Positions 47,118-57,634 are shown, counted from the first letter of the stretch. The stretch: 64,000 nt of DNA from Candidatus Obscuribacter sp. (GCA_021772095.1 JADYXR010000197.1:27685-91684); one strand, 5' to 3'. A program made the numbers and translations. Notes: generated by a model from the sequence alone, not told the origin.

Positions 47118-48902
47118 ATGTACAGACCAAAAAAACACGTCCGCCTCACTTCGCTTCCCAATGCACCCAGGGGCAGTGACGTTAAAAGCTTGCTTGAAGA
47201 AGCGAAGAAAGCTAAGGGCTGTACTGTCGAGTTGCCCTGGAAAAACAAACTCACCGGCGTTCAATACAGCCTGACGACCAGACTGGAAGTCGCGGGCGGA
47301 AGCGAGCCAATCTGGACGCTTTACGAAGGCGAGGGTGGCAAATCGCGCGTCGTCTGGAGTTCGCCATTCGAAGACGTGGACTTGCTTTACGACGTTTTGA
47401 TGTTGTCGATTCCAGAAGAAGTCGAAACCGAATTTCGTGGACCGGCGCCTACCTCCAGGCAAACATCCAATTCAATGGATGGTTCGATTAGCAACTCGAA
47501 CGTGGGTCAAAGTGGCGCATACAGTTCACCTGCGGCATCCGGACAGAACGGAGAATTCAGCTCCCCCGGCGCAGGCGCGAGCGAGTTCAGCACCAGCACG
47601 AATTCTGGAACTTACATTTCTCAAACCAGCGACAGCGGTTTGTTGACTGGCAACGAGGAAGTTGAACTTCCCAAAAGCAAGAAGTATCAACCAGGTCTGG
47701 CATCCAGTGCGGAATTTGCTCTATTAGCTGACGTTGAGGAAAAGCCAAAAGCAAAAGCGAAGACTGCCAAAGAAACAGAGGCAGAGGCCGCCGCCGCTGC
47801 AGCAGCCGCTCAGGCTCAGCAACAGCAAGGCGCTCCGCAGCCGCAAAACATGCAGTCCGGCGCATACCCGCAGCAGAACATGCAGTCGGGTGCGTATCCT
47901 CAACAAAATATGCAATCAGGCGCGTACCCGCAGCAGCAATTGCCACCAGGCATGCAGTCGGGTTCGTACCCTCAGCAATATGGTTATCCGCCCGGCTACC
48001 AGCAGTATCCAGGCTATCCTCAGGGATATTATCCGGGCTATCCGGGCTATCCGCCTTATCCGTACCCGCCAGGTTCTGTGCCGCCGGCTTCTACTGTCGC
48101 ATTGCAGCAACAACAGCTATATCAACAGCAACAAGCTGGCCAGCAGCAGCGTGGCGCTGGCGCACCGACTGATACTGGAGCTCACGCAAAACCGCCGCAG
48201 GATCCGTCCAAGCCTCGCCCGAATTTGCGCCTCGGTCAATTTCTCGTTGAGTCGGGTTTGGTACCGGAAAGCACTGTTGACGCCGCTCTTCAACTGCAAG
48301 AACTGGTTCGCTCCGGAAGTTTGTCTACGGCTCAAGCCGCAGAAGCCGTGCGACGCGCTCACATCCGTGGTGGTGCAGTTGATCCGAAATTGATCGCCGC
48401 ACCTGTTGGACCTAATGATTCGAAAACTGTGGCTCCGCCTCTCGGGCAGATACTAGTTGAAGCTGCCATTATCCGCGGACCGATCATCAGGCAGGCATTG
48501 AAACTCCAGGAGAGCATTCGTTCCGGAGAGATGACTAAGGATGATGCGCTCGATGCCTTGTGTCTGGAAGTGTTCGGCGTCGGCCGTAAGATTCCTGATA
48601 CCACCGGCGAAACCGCTGATACGACTGAAGCATTGGAACTTCTGCGCAAAGCTCAATTAGTCAGTGACTTCGATCACGAGACTGCGAGCAAAGTGCGAGA
48701 CAAGCATGGCGGGCAGATCGTCAGCATTCTGGTTAAAGCCGGAAAGCTCGATCAACACACCGCAGATGGTGCCTTCAAATGCAACCAGCTCGTTAATCAA
48801 AAGAAGATCGAACAAGGTAAAGCGATTATCGCTCTGCACTATTGTCAGCGCAGCAGAATAGACCTCGACTCGGCATTGAAAGAATTGGGCTGGGAGAGTT
48901 AA
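47118..48902 (+). CDS. Protein with conserved N-terminal domain, Q/G/P/Y-rich disordered linker and MshEN-like helical repeats
   Basis: Paralog of 15857..17452 starting at MYRPKKH; motifs RLGQFLVESGLVPESTVDAALQLQ and PLGQILVEAAIIRGPIIRQALKLQ. Confidence 0.78.
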   Translation: MYRPKKHVRLTSLPNAPRGSDVKSLLEEAKKAKGCTVELPWKNKLTGVQYSLTTRLEVAGGSEPIWTLYEGEGGKSRVVWSSPFEDVDLLYDVLMLSIPEEVETEFRGPAPTSRQTSNSMDGSISNSNVGQSGAYSSPAASGQNGEFSSPGAGASEFSTSTNSGTYISQTSDSGLLTGNEEVELPKSKKYQPGLASSAEFALLADVEEKPKAKAKTAKETEAEAAAAAAAAQAQQQQGAPQPQNMQSGAYPQQNMQSGAYPQQNMQSGAYPQQQLPPGMQSGSYPQQYGYPPGYQQYPGYPQGYYPGYPGYPPYPYPPGSVPPASTVALQQQQLYQQQQAGQQQRGAGAPTDTGAHAKPPQDPSKPRPNLRLGQFLVESGLVPESTVDAALQLQELVRSGSLSTAQAAEAVRRAHIRGGAVDPKLIAAPVGPNDSKTVAPPLGQILVEAAIIRGPIIRQALKLQESIRSGEMTKDDALDALCLEVFGVGRKIPDTTGETADTTEALELLRKAQLVSDFDHETASKVRDKHGGQIVSILVKAGKLDQHTADGAFKCNQLVNQKKIEQGKAIIALHYCQRSRIDLDSALKELGWES

Positions 48903-48912
48903 GTCGTTGTCC

Positions 48913-49731
48913 ATGCTCGTTTTACTCGGCGTAGGCAATGTAGCAACTGCCGTGCAGGAACTCGCTGTCGCAAGCGGCTATGATACTGTATATGGTACTA
49001 CTCGCCAGGCTGGAAAAATCGAGCTTTTGGAACGGCGTGGTATCAAACCGATCGTTCTGGATGCGCCGTTGTCGATGGCTAACTTGACTGCGCTTGAAAC
49101 TGCTTGCGAGAATGCTGATGTAATCGCATCTTTTCCGCCATCATCATCATCGGATGATGACGCACTGTCAGGAACGCTTCGTGGTGCGGCCAAAATCGTT
49201 TACGTATCCAGCACCGGTGTCTATGGGGGCACAACTGGTATCATCACCGAGACTTCTCAAGTCGATAACGACAGTCCACAAAGCAAAGCACGGCTAGAAG
49301 CCGAAGAACTCTGGCGATCTCGAGGTGCGATCGTACTTCGTGCGCCCGCACTTTACGGACCGAAGTATGGATTACATATGAGTCTCCGCGCCGGTAAGTT
49401 TAAACTTCCAGGCGATGGAAATCGCTATTCATCACGCATTCATTTAGATGACCTCGCGGCCTTCATTCTTGCTGCACTAAGAGCCGGCAAACCAAAATCG
49501 CTGTATGTTGTTGGCGATGATCGTCCGACAACTCATCGAGAAGTTGTCGAATGGCTTTGCAATAAAATGTCGGTCGAGTTTCCGGAATCGATCCCACTCG
49601 AAGAAGCGCATGTCACGCTGCGCGCCAACCGGCAAATATGTGCCGACAAAATCAAATCCGAACTTGGTATCGTGCTCAAGTATCCGAGTTATGTCGAAGG
49701 TTTCGAACACTGCTTGTCGGCGGATGCTTGA
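48913..49731 (+). CDS. NAD(P)-dependent epimerase/SDR-family protein
   Basis: VLLGVGNVATAVQELAVASGYDTVYGTTR nucleotide-binding start, IVYVSSTGVYGGTTG, DDLAAFILAAL. Confidence 0.82.
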   Translation: MLVLLGVGNVATAVQELAVASGYDTVYGTTRQAGKIELLERRGIKPIVLDAPLSMANLTALETACENADVIASFPPSSSSDDDALSGTLRGAAKIVYVSSTGVYGGTTGIITETSQVDNDSPQSKARLEAEELWRSRGAIVLRAPALYGPKYGLHMSLRAGKFKLPGDGNRYSSRIHLDDLAAFILAALRAGKPKSLYVVGDDRPTTHREVVEWLCNKMSVEFPESIPLEEAHVTLRANRQICADKIKSELGIVLKYPSYVEGFEHCLSADA

Positions 49732-49757
49732 ACCAAACTGTCGTCATCTCCTGACGT

Positions 49758-50564
49758 TCACGCTGCCATCTCGTCCATCGCGACAGTGAGTAACTCAGGC
49801 AACAAAGTCAGTTCCAGCTCTGGTTCCTTTTCGTCGTGCACGACCGCCGTCAAGCTGCTGGCCGCCACGTATTGATCGTAGTCTGCGTATCTCATCAGAA
49901 TTCTCGTGATGCACTGCGCCTGAATTGCTTCCAGTAAATCGTCGGCTGCCGGTGCACCAGGATCTGCTTCTGCAAAAAATACGGTGCCGTCCCAGTCGGT
50001 AAAAATTGGCACTACCGAAACGCCAGAGGTGATAGGATCGATAGCGATGGCAAGATCGCTGTGATAGATGTGCAGCAAAATCTTATCTCTGCCGTGAAAC
50101 GTAAAGCAGATACCGGTTTCCAGGTTGCTGAAAATCTGGTTGAGGGTGCTGACATACGCTTGCAATTTTTGTGGTATCGATCTAGCTACTCCATTTAACA
50201 ATTTCTTCAATGCGTCGACGTCACTACGCACGATGGCATAGCAAATATAGGATAAAAACTTCAGGTCGTTCTCTTCAATCAAACCGGAAACTTCTTCCAT
50301 GATAATACTGTGAGCCAGAGCCGCTCTTACGCGAGGATCGTTGTTTCCTTCGGAGATCGCGCCGCTGGTGTTTTGAAATTTTACTCGTGTGAGGCAATCG
50401 CTGATGCCTTCATTCGTTGAGCCCAACGCGTTGTAGTAATTGGAAGGTTTGTTGAGCAAATCTGCGCAACCGCCGCTCGAGCTGTCGATTCCGTGAGCCT
50501 TCAGTTTAAGTGCTCTTAAATCGAATTCGTTTTTTGTTTCGGAACCACTGTAGTTGGCGTACAT
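49758..50564 (-). CDS. Hypothetical protein (268 aa)
   Basis: ATG with upstream gaaggaag-like RBS, coding-like composition; downstream of 50783..51781 on the same strand. Confidence 0.65.
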   Translation of the reverse strand: MYANYSGSETKNEFDLRALKLKAHGIDSSSGGCADLLNKPSNYYNALGSTNEGISDCLTRVKFQNTSGAISEGNNDPRVRAALAHSIIMEEVSGLIEENDLKFLSYICYAIVRSDVDALKKLLNGVARSIPQKLQAYVSTLNQIFSNLETGICFTFHGRDKILLHIYHSDLAIAIDPITSGVSVVPIFTDWDGTVFFAEADPGAPAADDLLEAIQAQCITRILMRYADYDQYVAASSLTAVVHDEKEPELELTLLPELLTVAMDEMAA

Positions 50565-50782
50565 ATCGAGCTTCCTTTGAAAATCAATTGGTTGGTAAAA
50601 TCTGGGTTTAGTAATTCTGTCGATTATCGATTTTTGTTTGATGTCTGATCGTTTGATGAGAGCAGGTTTTCCGGCAGATCCGCATCTTTGAAGTTGCGGC
50701 GGCGGTTACAGAGATCGGATCTGCTGGAGTACCTGTTGTCGTTACCGTATGCGGCTAATTATTTGCTCGCACCGGTGAGAGT

Positions 50783-51781
50783 CTACTTCTCTTTTCTTTT
50801 AGCCTCTGGAATCAAATTCTCCATGGATTTTTGCATGAGACCAGGCGGTTGGAGTTTGTTGTCGTTACCGCCGCCGCCCTTGAGGAGGGGTTTGACGTGA
50901 TCGAAGTGATGATGGAAATTCGATCTGGTCATATCTCGTGTTGCTTCATCTCCTATGTTTTTCATCATTTCTGCAGGTGTGCGATTGATGATTTCACCTG
51001 GCTTCAGCAGCATGCTGCCGTCGTTTTGTCGCTCGATTGCTCGGAGTGTGGTTTCGCCGCTTTTCGCGTTGATTGAAACTGCTGTGTTTCCGTATTTCTC
51101 ATAGACCAGAACATTGCCTTTGCCGTCGTTAGTCAGCTCCACGCCTGCGCCTTCGCGCTTCAGTTGTCCGTTCAGTTCTTTGAGGAATTTGTCCATTTTC
51201 GCAGGATCGCCTGCTAACTTTCCTAACGACTCTTTTAGTTGATCGACATTTCCGTCGATGACTGCGCCTTGCATTTGCTTGAGAAGTGCTTTGTCTGCTT
51301 CTGGAACTAAGTCACTAATTCCCTTTGCTAATGAATCTTTTGCTGATGCTCGGTCTTTGTCGGTGACTGGTCGATGGAAGTTTTTCTCGAGACCATGATT
51401 GAACTCTAAAGTGCTGCCCTCGCGCATCTTTTCGGACATTCGTCCGTTACCATTTTTGTCGGAAGGGGAACGATCGTTGCTACCACTCTCGATACCATTC
51501 TTGATCGCGTCTTTAATAGCGTTTCCTATCGATTCACCCGGCGATTGGTCGGCTCGTTTTGCTGCTCCTTTTAAGGCTTCGACTGCTGACTCTTTTATTG
51601 CCGAACCTTCTGATAGCGCATTGCCGGCAGTCTTCGGGCTTTCCGATTTCTCACCGGTTACAGGACTTTTACCACTGTTAACGAATTCATTGGATAGTAC
51701 ATCGCGTGCTGCGGCTGCTGTGCTTGCAGCAGCGCTTCCGGCGTTAGTTGCATCAGTTGCTTCAAATTTGGATTGGGACAT
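50783..51781 (-). CDS. Ser/Ala/Lys-rich protein with HNH-like C-terminal motif
   Basis: C terminus FHHHFDHVKPLLKGGGGNDNKLQPPG; RBS gaggaaag before ATG; no signal peptide. Confidence 0.65.
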   Translation of the reverse strand: MSQSKFEATDATNAGSAAASTAAAARDVLSNEFVNSGKSPVTGEKSESPKTAGNALSEGSAIKESAVEALKGAAKRADQSPGESIGNAIKDAIKNGIESGSNDRSPSDKNGNGRMSEKMREGSTLEFNHGLEKNFHRPVTDKDRASAKDSLAKGISDLVPEADKALLKQMQGAVIDGNVDQLKESLGKLAGDPAKMDKFLKELNGQLKREGAGVELTNDGKGNVLVYEKYGNTAVSINAKSGETTLRAIERQNDGSMLLKPGEIINRTPAEMMKNIGDEATRDMTRSNFHHHFDHVKPLLKGGGGNDNKLQPPGLMQKSMENLIPEAKRKEK

Positions 51782-51984
51782 GGGGCTTTCCTCCTGCGGA
51801 AACCGAGTCTTTTGAAAGACTCAAAACTCTGTATTTTAGGTGGCTCCCCAGCCCCTTGCTTACGTTTTCTAAGCTCCTGAATCTATACTCGTGCATAGAT
51901 GTTTTGGACAAAACGCTAGAAATTATTTTTGAGCAGACGGAACGGGCTCCCGGAGCCAATCTCGCTTGATTCGCCAGTGACGGA

Positions 51985-52185
51985 AATCGATTTTTGAACG
52001 TTTTGCCGAGAAGCTTGCGTGAACGCGCAGGTGATACGCGCATTTACACAGCCGAGACGACTGAGATGTCCAAGAGCGCTATAGACGGGCATATGCGCAG
52101 CTGATTCGGACAAGATGTCCGAGCGGGCTAGAGACGCACAGATGTACAGCCGATTCGAACGAAACTGCCGAGTTCTGCCCACGAT
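51985..52185. repeat. Imperfect ~50-bp tandem repeats upstream of 50783..51781
   Basis: agatgtcc[a/g]ag…agacg…cagc[t/c]gattcg units with agatgtcc at 52064 and 52113; more diverged units flank them. Confidence 0.55.
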
Positions 52186-52236
52186 GTTTCAATCACTTAT
52201 ATGCGAGTATCAAAACCAAAATGGTTCAATCAAGAC

Positions 52237-53805
52237 CTAAATCGAGCGCGGTATCTTTATCTTCCGTGTATGGAACGGAAATTCGAAGGTCGCATTGCCG
52301 ATTGGCACCTTTATAAGGATATCGGCATCGCGGGGATTGATATAAAACTGTTCACCCGTGCGCGACTCGAAGGGCTCCAGCCACACAGGCGTGAGGTTCG
52401 CCAGCTTCGCTCGGCTTGGGCGCACAAGACCAGGCAGCGCCACATCCGTATTCTCACCCACGAGTCCTTCGCGAGAAGGCAGAACGCCAACTCGTTCGGG
52501 CACCGTATGTGATATCGCTTTCCATTCGCCATAAACACCAAAAACGTTTGGGCCCATAAACAAATCATGGCCGTTCGGTGGTACAAGTCCGCGCACATTG
52601 CGGGTCTTCTGAATGTTCGCCAACCACGGACGAGTATGCGTCAAGTCCCACATGTTCCGTTCTTTACCAATTCGATCTATGCGTTGATGATTGACAATCG
52701 GCACCGTTTGAGTTGTGCGTGCCAATTGATTGGTGACACGTTCTAATTTGATTGGACCCAGTTCAAACTCTTCCTGTTTGTCACCGACATTGGTGACAGT
52801 AACGAGAATCGCGAGCAGTTCCCAGAGATCGACGACGGTGCAAGCGACTCGTATTCCGTGTGCGGACATGTAGCGAAACGGAAAATCGTTGTCGATAATT
52901 TCTTGCGCGCGGGACGAACCCGGCTCCCAGGCAAATCTTATTTCACCGACCATCGATGGAGGTTGGCTGCCAATCACAGCTTTCTCTCTAATCTGATACG
53001 ACGTTTCATACAAATTGTGAGCAGTGTTCCGATCGCCAACCCCATGGTAGAACAGCGATTGCTCTCGAAGCACTTCAGCCAGGTCAAGTTTTTTATGACC
53101 AGGATGACGCTCCATTACTTTTCGAGATTCACTGAAAAGTGGCTTTGCGTCCTCAGTCCAGCCATGCTGTGCCATGATTAACGCCAACGTGTGCAATGCA
53201 AAACCGTACAGCTGTGTGTCAGTTTTGTGCGCGTTTTTCAGAATTTGAATCGCGGCTTCGACGTGTTCTTTGGCTTCTTTTTCTTTATTCGATTTGTACT
53301 CGGTGTATCCGAGTCCATAAAGGCATTCAGCTCGCTCGACCGAGTTCGCGCCGTACTCTACCTGCGCTTTTGAAAGTGTGCTTTCGTAGATCATGTGCGC
53401 TTCTGAAAATTTCGATTGTTTCAAATAGAGTTGAGCCAGGGCCAATCTGCTCTCTGTAAGGTTGTTAACACCATTGCCGGTGTTCTTAGCCTCTTTGATC
53501 GATTTTGTCAGCATGCTCTCGGCTTGCTCGAAACGCCGTTCTGTCAGCGCTTTCATGCCGTTTCGATAATACTTTTCCCAAACCGACGAATTGAGATCTA
53601 ACTCCGTAGTTTCAATCTTGCCTTCCTGTATATTGTTTGAGCCGCTTGCATAGTCGCGATCAACGGCATGGTCAGCAGGATTTTTGGCGGGCTCGCTTTT
53701 CTTCGTTGGCGGACCGGCAATACTTAACTCCTGAGCAGACGTGGAACCCGCTGTCAGGAGTGCAATAGCGCTTGAAATAAAAACAGTCAGATGAGACTTG
53801 AGCAT
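52237..53805 (-). CDS. Secreted TPR protein
   Basis: Signal peptide (MLKSHLTVFISSAIALLTAGSTSAQ, start 53805), TPR units in the N-terminal half, beta-rich C-terminal half. Confidence 0.78.
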   Translation of the reverse strand: MLKSHLTVFISSAIALLTAGSTSAQELSIAGPPTKKSEPAKNPADHAVDRDYASGSNNIQEGKIETTELDLNSSVWEKYYRNGMKALTERRFEQAESMLTKSIKEAKNTGNGVNNLTESRLALAQLYLKQSKFSEAHMIYESTLSKAQVEYGANSVERAECLYGLGYTEYKSNKEKEAKEHVEAAIQILKNAHKTDTQLYGFALHTLALIMAQHGWTEDAKPLFSESRKVMERHPGHKKLDLAEVLREQSLFYHGVGDRNTAHNLYETSYQIREKAVIGSQPPSMVGEIRFAWEPGSSRAQEIIDNDFPFRYMSAHGIRVACTVVDLWELLAILVTVTNVGDKQEEFELGPIKLERVTNQLARTTQTVPIVNHQRIDRIGKERNMWDLTHTRPWLANIQKTRNVRGLVPPNGHDLFMGPNVFGVYGEWKAISHTVPERVGVLPSREGLVGENTDVALPGLVRPSRAKLANLTPVWLEPFESRTGEQFYINPRDADILIKVPIGNATFEFPFHTRKIKIPRSI

Positions 53806-53991
53806 CATCACATCGATTATTAGCCAACTCACCTAAGGATACTAAGTTTCTAAGAGCTTTGCCCCATTTTATTTATAGACAAGCAAGTTGTTAATAATGA
53901 CATTCCATTCGCCCGCGCTATTTTAATTGACTATAATGGCTGCGAAAGCCCGCGGGGTTCTTTTCAAGAGGACGCTGGAGTCGAGATCTAA

Positions 53992-55758
53992 ATGACCGGA
54001 GTCAAAATGATGTTCTTGGACAAAACGCGAATGCTCGTTCGATTCGCCCTGGCGATCGTCTTCACCGTTTGCCTCTCGCTGGTTACAACGGACTCGGCGC
54101 AAGCTCAAGCCATTCGCGAATTGGACACCACTTATAACGTGGCCGCATCCGGGAATGTTGATGTCGTCGAGCTGCTCAAAATCTCTTTTCCTTCGGTGAA
54201 ACAACGAACGCAGTTTTATCGAGTCGTACCGATCTGGTATCAGTCGGATTCAAACACATTCGTCCTGGATGCGCATATTAAGAGCGTTTTGATGGACGAC
54301 AAAGTTTCAGTTCCTTTTAAAAGTTGGGTTGCTGGACGTGAATTTCACATCAAGGTTGGCGACCAAACCACGATATTGAAAGGTGACCACAAGTTTCGTA
54401 TCGAGTACGAAATTGCTCGCGGCGTTCAATTCGTCAATGGCCATCCGCAACTTTATCTGAGCGTAACTGGCGACCAGTGCCCGTTTCCAATCGACACGAT
54501 TAACGTCAACGTCAATTTGCCCAAGGGAACCGATCTCTCGCGAGTGCAAGCGTCGACCTTAATTCAGCCGAGTGGTGCGATCAAACCCGTGCCACCACAA
54601 ACCGGTGCCGCGGCGCTCAAAATTGCCGTGCACAAAGTGAAGCCGTCTCAGAACGTTATCGTTATTGTCGATATGCCCAAAGGAACCGTGGCACCACATT
54701 CGGTGCTGTTCGATTGGGTCGTGACTATGCAAAAGTTCTATCAAATATTTGTGCTGCCGCTTGCCACTATCATTTTGTTGTGCGCCTGGTGGTTTTTCTA
54801 CGGACGCGATCCTGGCGCTGAGAAAGTTGCGGCGAATAATTGGTTTCCGCCTGCTGGTGTCACTCCTGCAGAAGCCGGCACTTTGATTGATGAGAGCTGT
54901 GACCTGAGAGACATCGCGTCGACTCTTATCGATCTCGCCGTTCGCGGTTATATAAAGATACGACTTTTACCGTACACCGGGTTTTTGTATCTCGATAATA
55001 AAGACTACGAATTCACCTTGCTGAAGTCAATGAAAGACCAGGAGTTGAAACCGCATGAGGAGCTATTCTTGACTGCTCTTTTCGGAATGTCGAGCACCAC
55101 ATATCTCTCCGCGATCAAAGGGCGATTCGCGGAATATTTACCGCCAATCAAACGATTGGTCTACGAAAATCTAGTCACCGAAAAACTGTTCGCCCGTGAT
55201 CCTGAAATCGATCGCAAAAACTTCCTTGCCGTCGGCGCGACAATAGTCACCGTCGGCATTGGGCTGATGGCGGCCTCCGTCTACCAGCACGCCGGTCAGG
55301 TAACTGCCGCCGGCACCGTTCTTTCGGGTGTGATTATTTTGTTGGCTGCCAGAGCAATGCCGCGACGAACATCCAAAGGCGTCGCAGCCAACCGCCAAAT
55401 TGAAAAATTCGAACGCATGATTGCCAACGGCAACAAAAACGAATTGCGCAAAGCGGCAAGCGCTAACCCGGAAATCTTTTCGAAATACCTGCCATACGCT
55501 GTCATATTCGGCCACTCCGAACGCTGGGCCGGCGTGTTCTCCGAGATGATAGGCGAGTATCCCGAATGGTTCACCATCGACCAGAGCTTCGTTGCCGACG
55601 ACTTCAACACCGTCCGCTTCGTCAACTTGCTCAAAAGCAGCTCGGGCGTATTCGAACGCGCGTTAACAGATCGACCGTACACCGCGCACACTTCCAACGT
55701 CAACACGCTGTTCGGCGATCAAAACCATCACCACTATCACGGTAACGATTACTACTAA
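53992..55758 (+). CDS. DUF2207 domain membrane protein
   Basis: Paralog of 5522..7258: conserved WWFFYGRDPGAEK and PAEAGTLIDESCDLRDIASTLIDLAVRGYIKI. Confidence 0.88.
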   Translation: MTGVKMMFLDKTRMLVRFALAIVFTVCLSLVTTDSAQAQAIRELDTTYNVAASGNVDVVELLKISFPSVKQRTQFYRVVPIWYQSDSNTFVLDAHIKSVLMDDKVSVPFKSWVAGREFHIKVGDQTTILKGDHKFRIEYEIARGVQFVNGHPQLYLSVTGDQCPFPIDTINVNVNLPKGTDLSRVQASTLIQPSGAIKPVPPQTGAAALKIAVHKVKPSQNVIVIVDMPKGTVAPHSVLFDWVVTMQKFYQIFVLPLATIILLCAWWFFYGRDPGAEKVAANNWFPPAGVTPAEAGTLIDESCDLRDIASTLIDLAVRGYIKIRLLPYTGFLYLDNKDYEFTLLKSMKDQELKPHEELFLTALFGMSSTTYLSAIKGRFAEYLPPIKRLVYENLVTEKLFARDPEIDRKNFLAVGATIVTVGIGLMAASVYQHAGQVTAAGTVLSGVIILLAARAMPRRTSKGVAANRQIEKFERMIANGNKNELRKAASANPEIFSKYLPYAVIFGHSERWAGVFSEMIGEYPEWFTIDQSFVADDFNTVRFVNLLKSSSGVFERALTDRPYTAHTSNVNTLFGDQNHHHYHGNDYY

Positions 55759-56090
55759 AGCGCTGCGTGCGGTCAATCAATTCGGGTGTTGAGCTCGGTG
55801 GCTTCTCTCGATTTAGGTATGCGGCGGTCTATCTCGTTCATCTTTTGAGGACGATGCCGGTTTAATTCCGAACAGAACCCCGCAATTTGTGTGTGCTCAC
55901 TCCTAATTCTGTTGGTTAAACGGTCAACTCAATGGAGTTTTGACCGCCGGAACAAATTCTGATACCCGTCGTCCTAACCAGGCTTATGGGGATCAATTAG
56001 ACCCTGAGTGGGCGAAACCAGGACGCTGAACCGCTTCAGCGGTCAGTTGGCTGGGAATAATCATCATGTGTCAATGGTCAGGAGGTTTGG

Positions 56091-57062
56091 ATGAAACGGA
56101 AGTTTCGAGGAGCTAAGCAATTTCGCTTGCCACTCTCCGGACTGGCGATTGCACTTGTTCTTTCGGGGTCTTTTCTGGTTGGTGAAGCTCTTGCCGCCAA
56201 TGGAACTGCTGCAGCTCGCTCGGCAGTCGCGAAGAAAAGCAAAGCTGCTCAATTAGCGAAAGCGAAGGCGGCATCTCTGCTTTCGGCGCCGATGTCGGCA
56301 TCATTAGATACTGCTCCGCCACGTTCGTCTGCTGAATCTCCTTCCGTTGCTCCGCCTGTGGAAAACGGCCGCACGCGTGCTCATCGTTATTTGAGAGAAG
56401 GAGCACGACTTCATCGCATCGGCGAATACGCTGAAGCTGAGCGGCTTTTCCGTGAAGCGGTCGCTAACGACCCGCGCAATCCGGACGGTTTCTTTAACCT
56501 CGGTGCGCTTGCAGAAGGGCGTGGTGACTTGATTGACGCGCTCACCCAATATCATGCTGGTTTGAGTATCAAACCAAACGATCCGGCCTTGAAAGAAGCT
56601 GTCGATTCGATAGAAAAGAGACTGGCTGCCGGAGAACGTGCTCCGAGCCACGTCGAAAATCAAAGATACGCCAGTTTTAAATATCCTCAAACCATGTTTT
56701 CCAACCCGAATCCAACCATGGTGTTCGAGCAGCAAACACCTCTTTTGAGCGTGCAGCCGCCGGAAGTCCCGCAGCTGACACCTTCAATGGATCCAGCGCC
56801 AGTTTTGCCGGTCAGTAACAACGGACCATTTCAGCTTAACTCCACTCAGAATGCCAATCTCGGCAACAACGGCAGTTATGGTTCACTCAATTCAAATCTG
56901 AACGCGAACTCCTCGCAACCACCTGTTGTTGGAGTGCGCCAACCTTCAACAGCACGAAGGGTTGGTGGATCGGCTTTCAGTGCCATTTTGAACATCGGTA
57001 TGCGCTCGGCATTATCCGGTACCGGATTGCATTGTCCCGCTTGCCGGTTGCTCCGATTCTAG
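56091..57062 (+). CDS. Secreted TPR protein with disordered Asn/Pro-rich C-terminal region
   Basis: RBS aggagg, signal peptide, TPR EYAEAERLFREAVANDPRNPDGFFNLGAL. Confidence 0.8.
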   Translation: MKRKFRGAKQFRLPLSGLAIALVLSGSFLVGEALAANGTAAARSAVAKKSKAAQLAKAKAASLLSAPMSASLDTAPPRSSAESPSVAPPVENGRTRAHRYLREGARLHRIGEYAEAERLFREAVANDPRNPDGFFNLGALAEGRGDLIDALTQYHAGLSIKPNDPALKEAVDSIEKRLAAGERAPSHVENQRYASFKYPQTMFSNPNPTMVFEQQTPLLSVQPPEVPQLTPSMDPAPVLPVSNNGPFQLNSTQNANLGNNGSYGSLNSNLNANSSQPPVVGVRQPSTARRVGGSAFSAILNIGMRSALSGTGLHCPACRLLRF

Positions 57063-57070
57063 GAGGCCGT

Positions 57071-57634
57071 TTGCGAATCGCTCTTTTAATGGCGACGCTT
57101 GCCTTGCTCACCACGGTAGATGTGGCCCGCGCCGCTAACGATTCGGCTAGCGACGACTCGACCACCGAAGACTCGACCAGCTCGTCTAGAATTCAGCGAC
57201 CTCACTCAACTGCCGACACTAACGTTCAGTACAACGATTCATTCGCTCCTGCCGCCGATTGGCAGAAGACCGGGAGTTCTCTCGACCGATCCAGACTCGT
57301 GGACCATCATCAGCATGAGAAACTTGGCACCACAGATGGTGCAGTGCCGTTTTGTTCTACTGTCGAAGGCGATCGAGAACACGCACGAATAAACTATATT
57401 TGCTGCGACGTAACCAGTCAATATTTTCCAATCAGAATAGCCGGACCTTCGCAGCACTTCGGCCTCTGGCTACGATTGAATTTGTATCCGACCCTATGTC
57501 ATTCGGTCCTCTGCCAGCGCCAATGCGCACTAAATGGATATGAATCGTGTAACGCCCTTGGTGGCGAAAAGACCCTGGTTCAGAAGCTGATGGACAACGT
57601 GGGCGATTGCAGCAGCGGAAGCTGTTGTGATTGA
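57071..57634 (+). CDS. Small secreted Cys-containing protein
   Basis: AGGAGG at 57061-57066 before TTG 57071; signal peptide MRIALLMATLALLTTVDVARA; Cys-rich C-terminal half. Confidence 0.5.
   Translation: MRIALLMATLALLTTVDVARAANDSASDDSTTEDSTSSSRIQRPHSTADTNVQYNDSFAPAADWQKTGSSLDRSRLVDHHQHEKLGTTDGAVPFCSTVEGDREHARINYICCDVTSQYFPIRIAGPSQHFGLWLRLNLYPTLCHSVLCQRQCALNGYESCNALGGEKTLVQKLMDNVGDCSSGSCCD

Noticed and set aside
56990-57090. Frameshift joining 56091..57062 and the next ORF
   Set aside because: The second ORF has its own AGGAGG and signal peptide, so two separate genes are more likely
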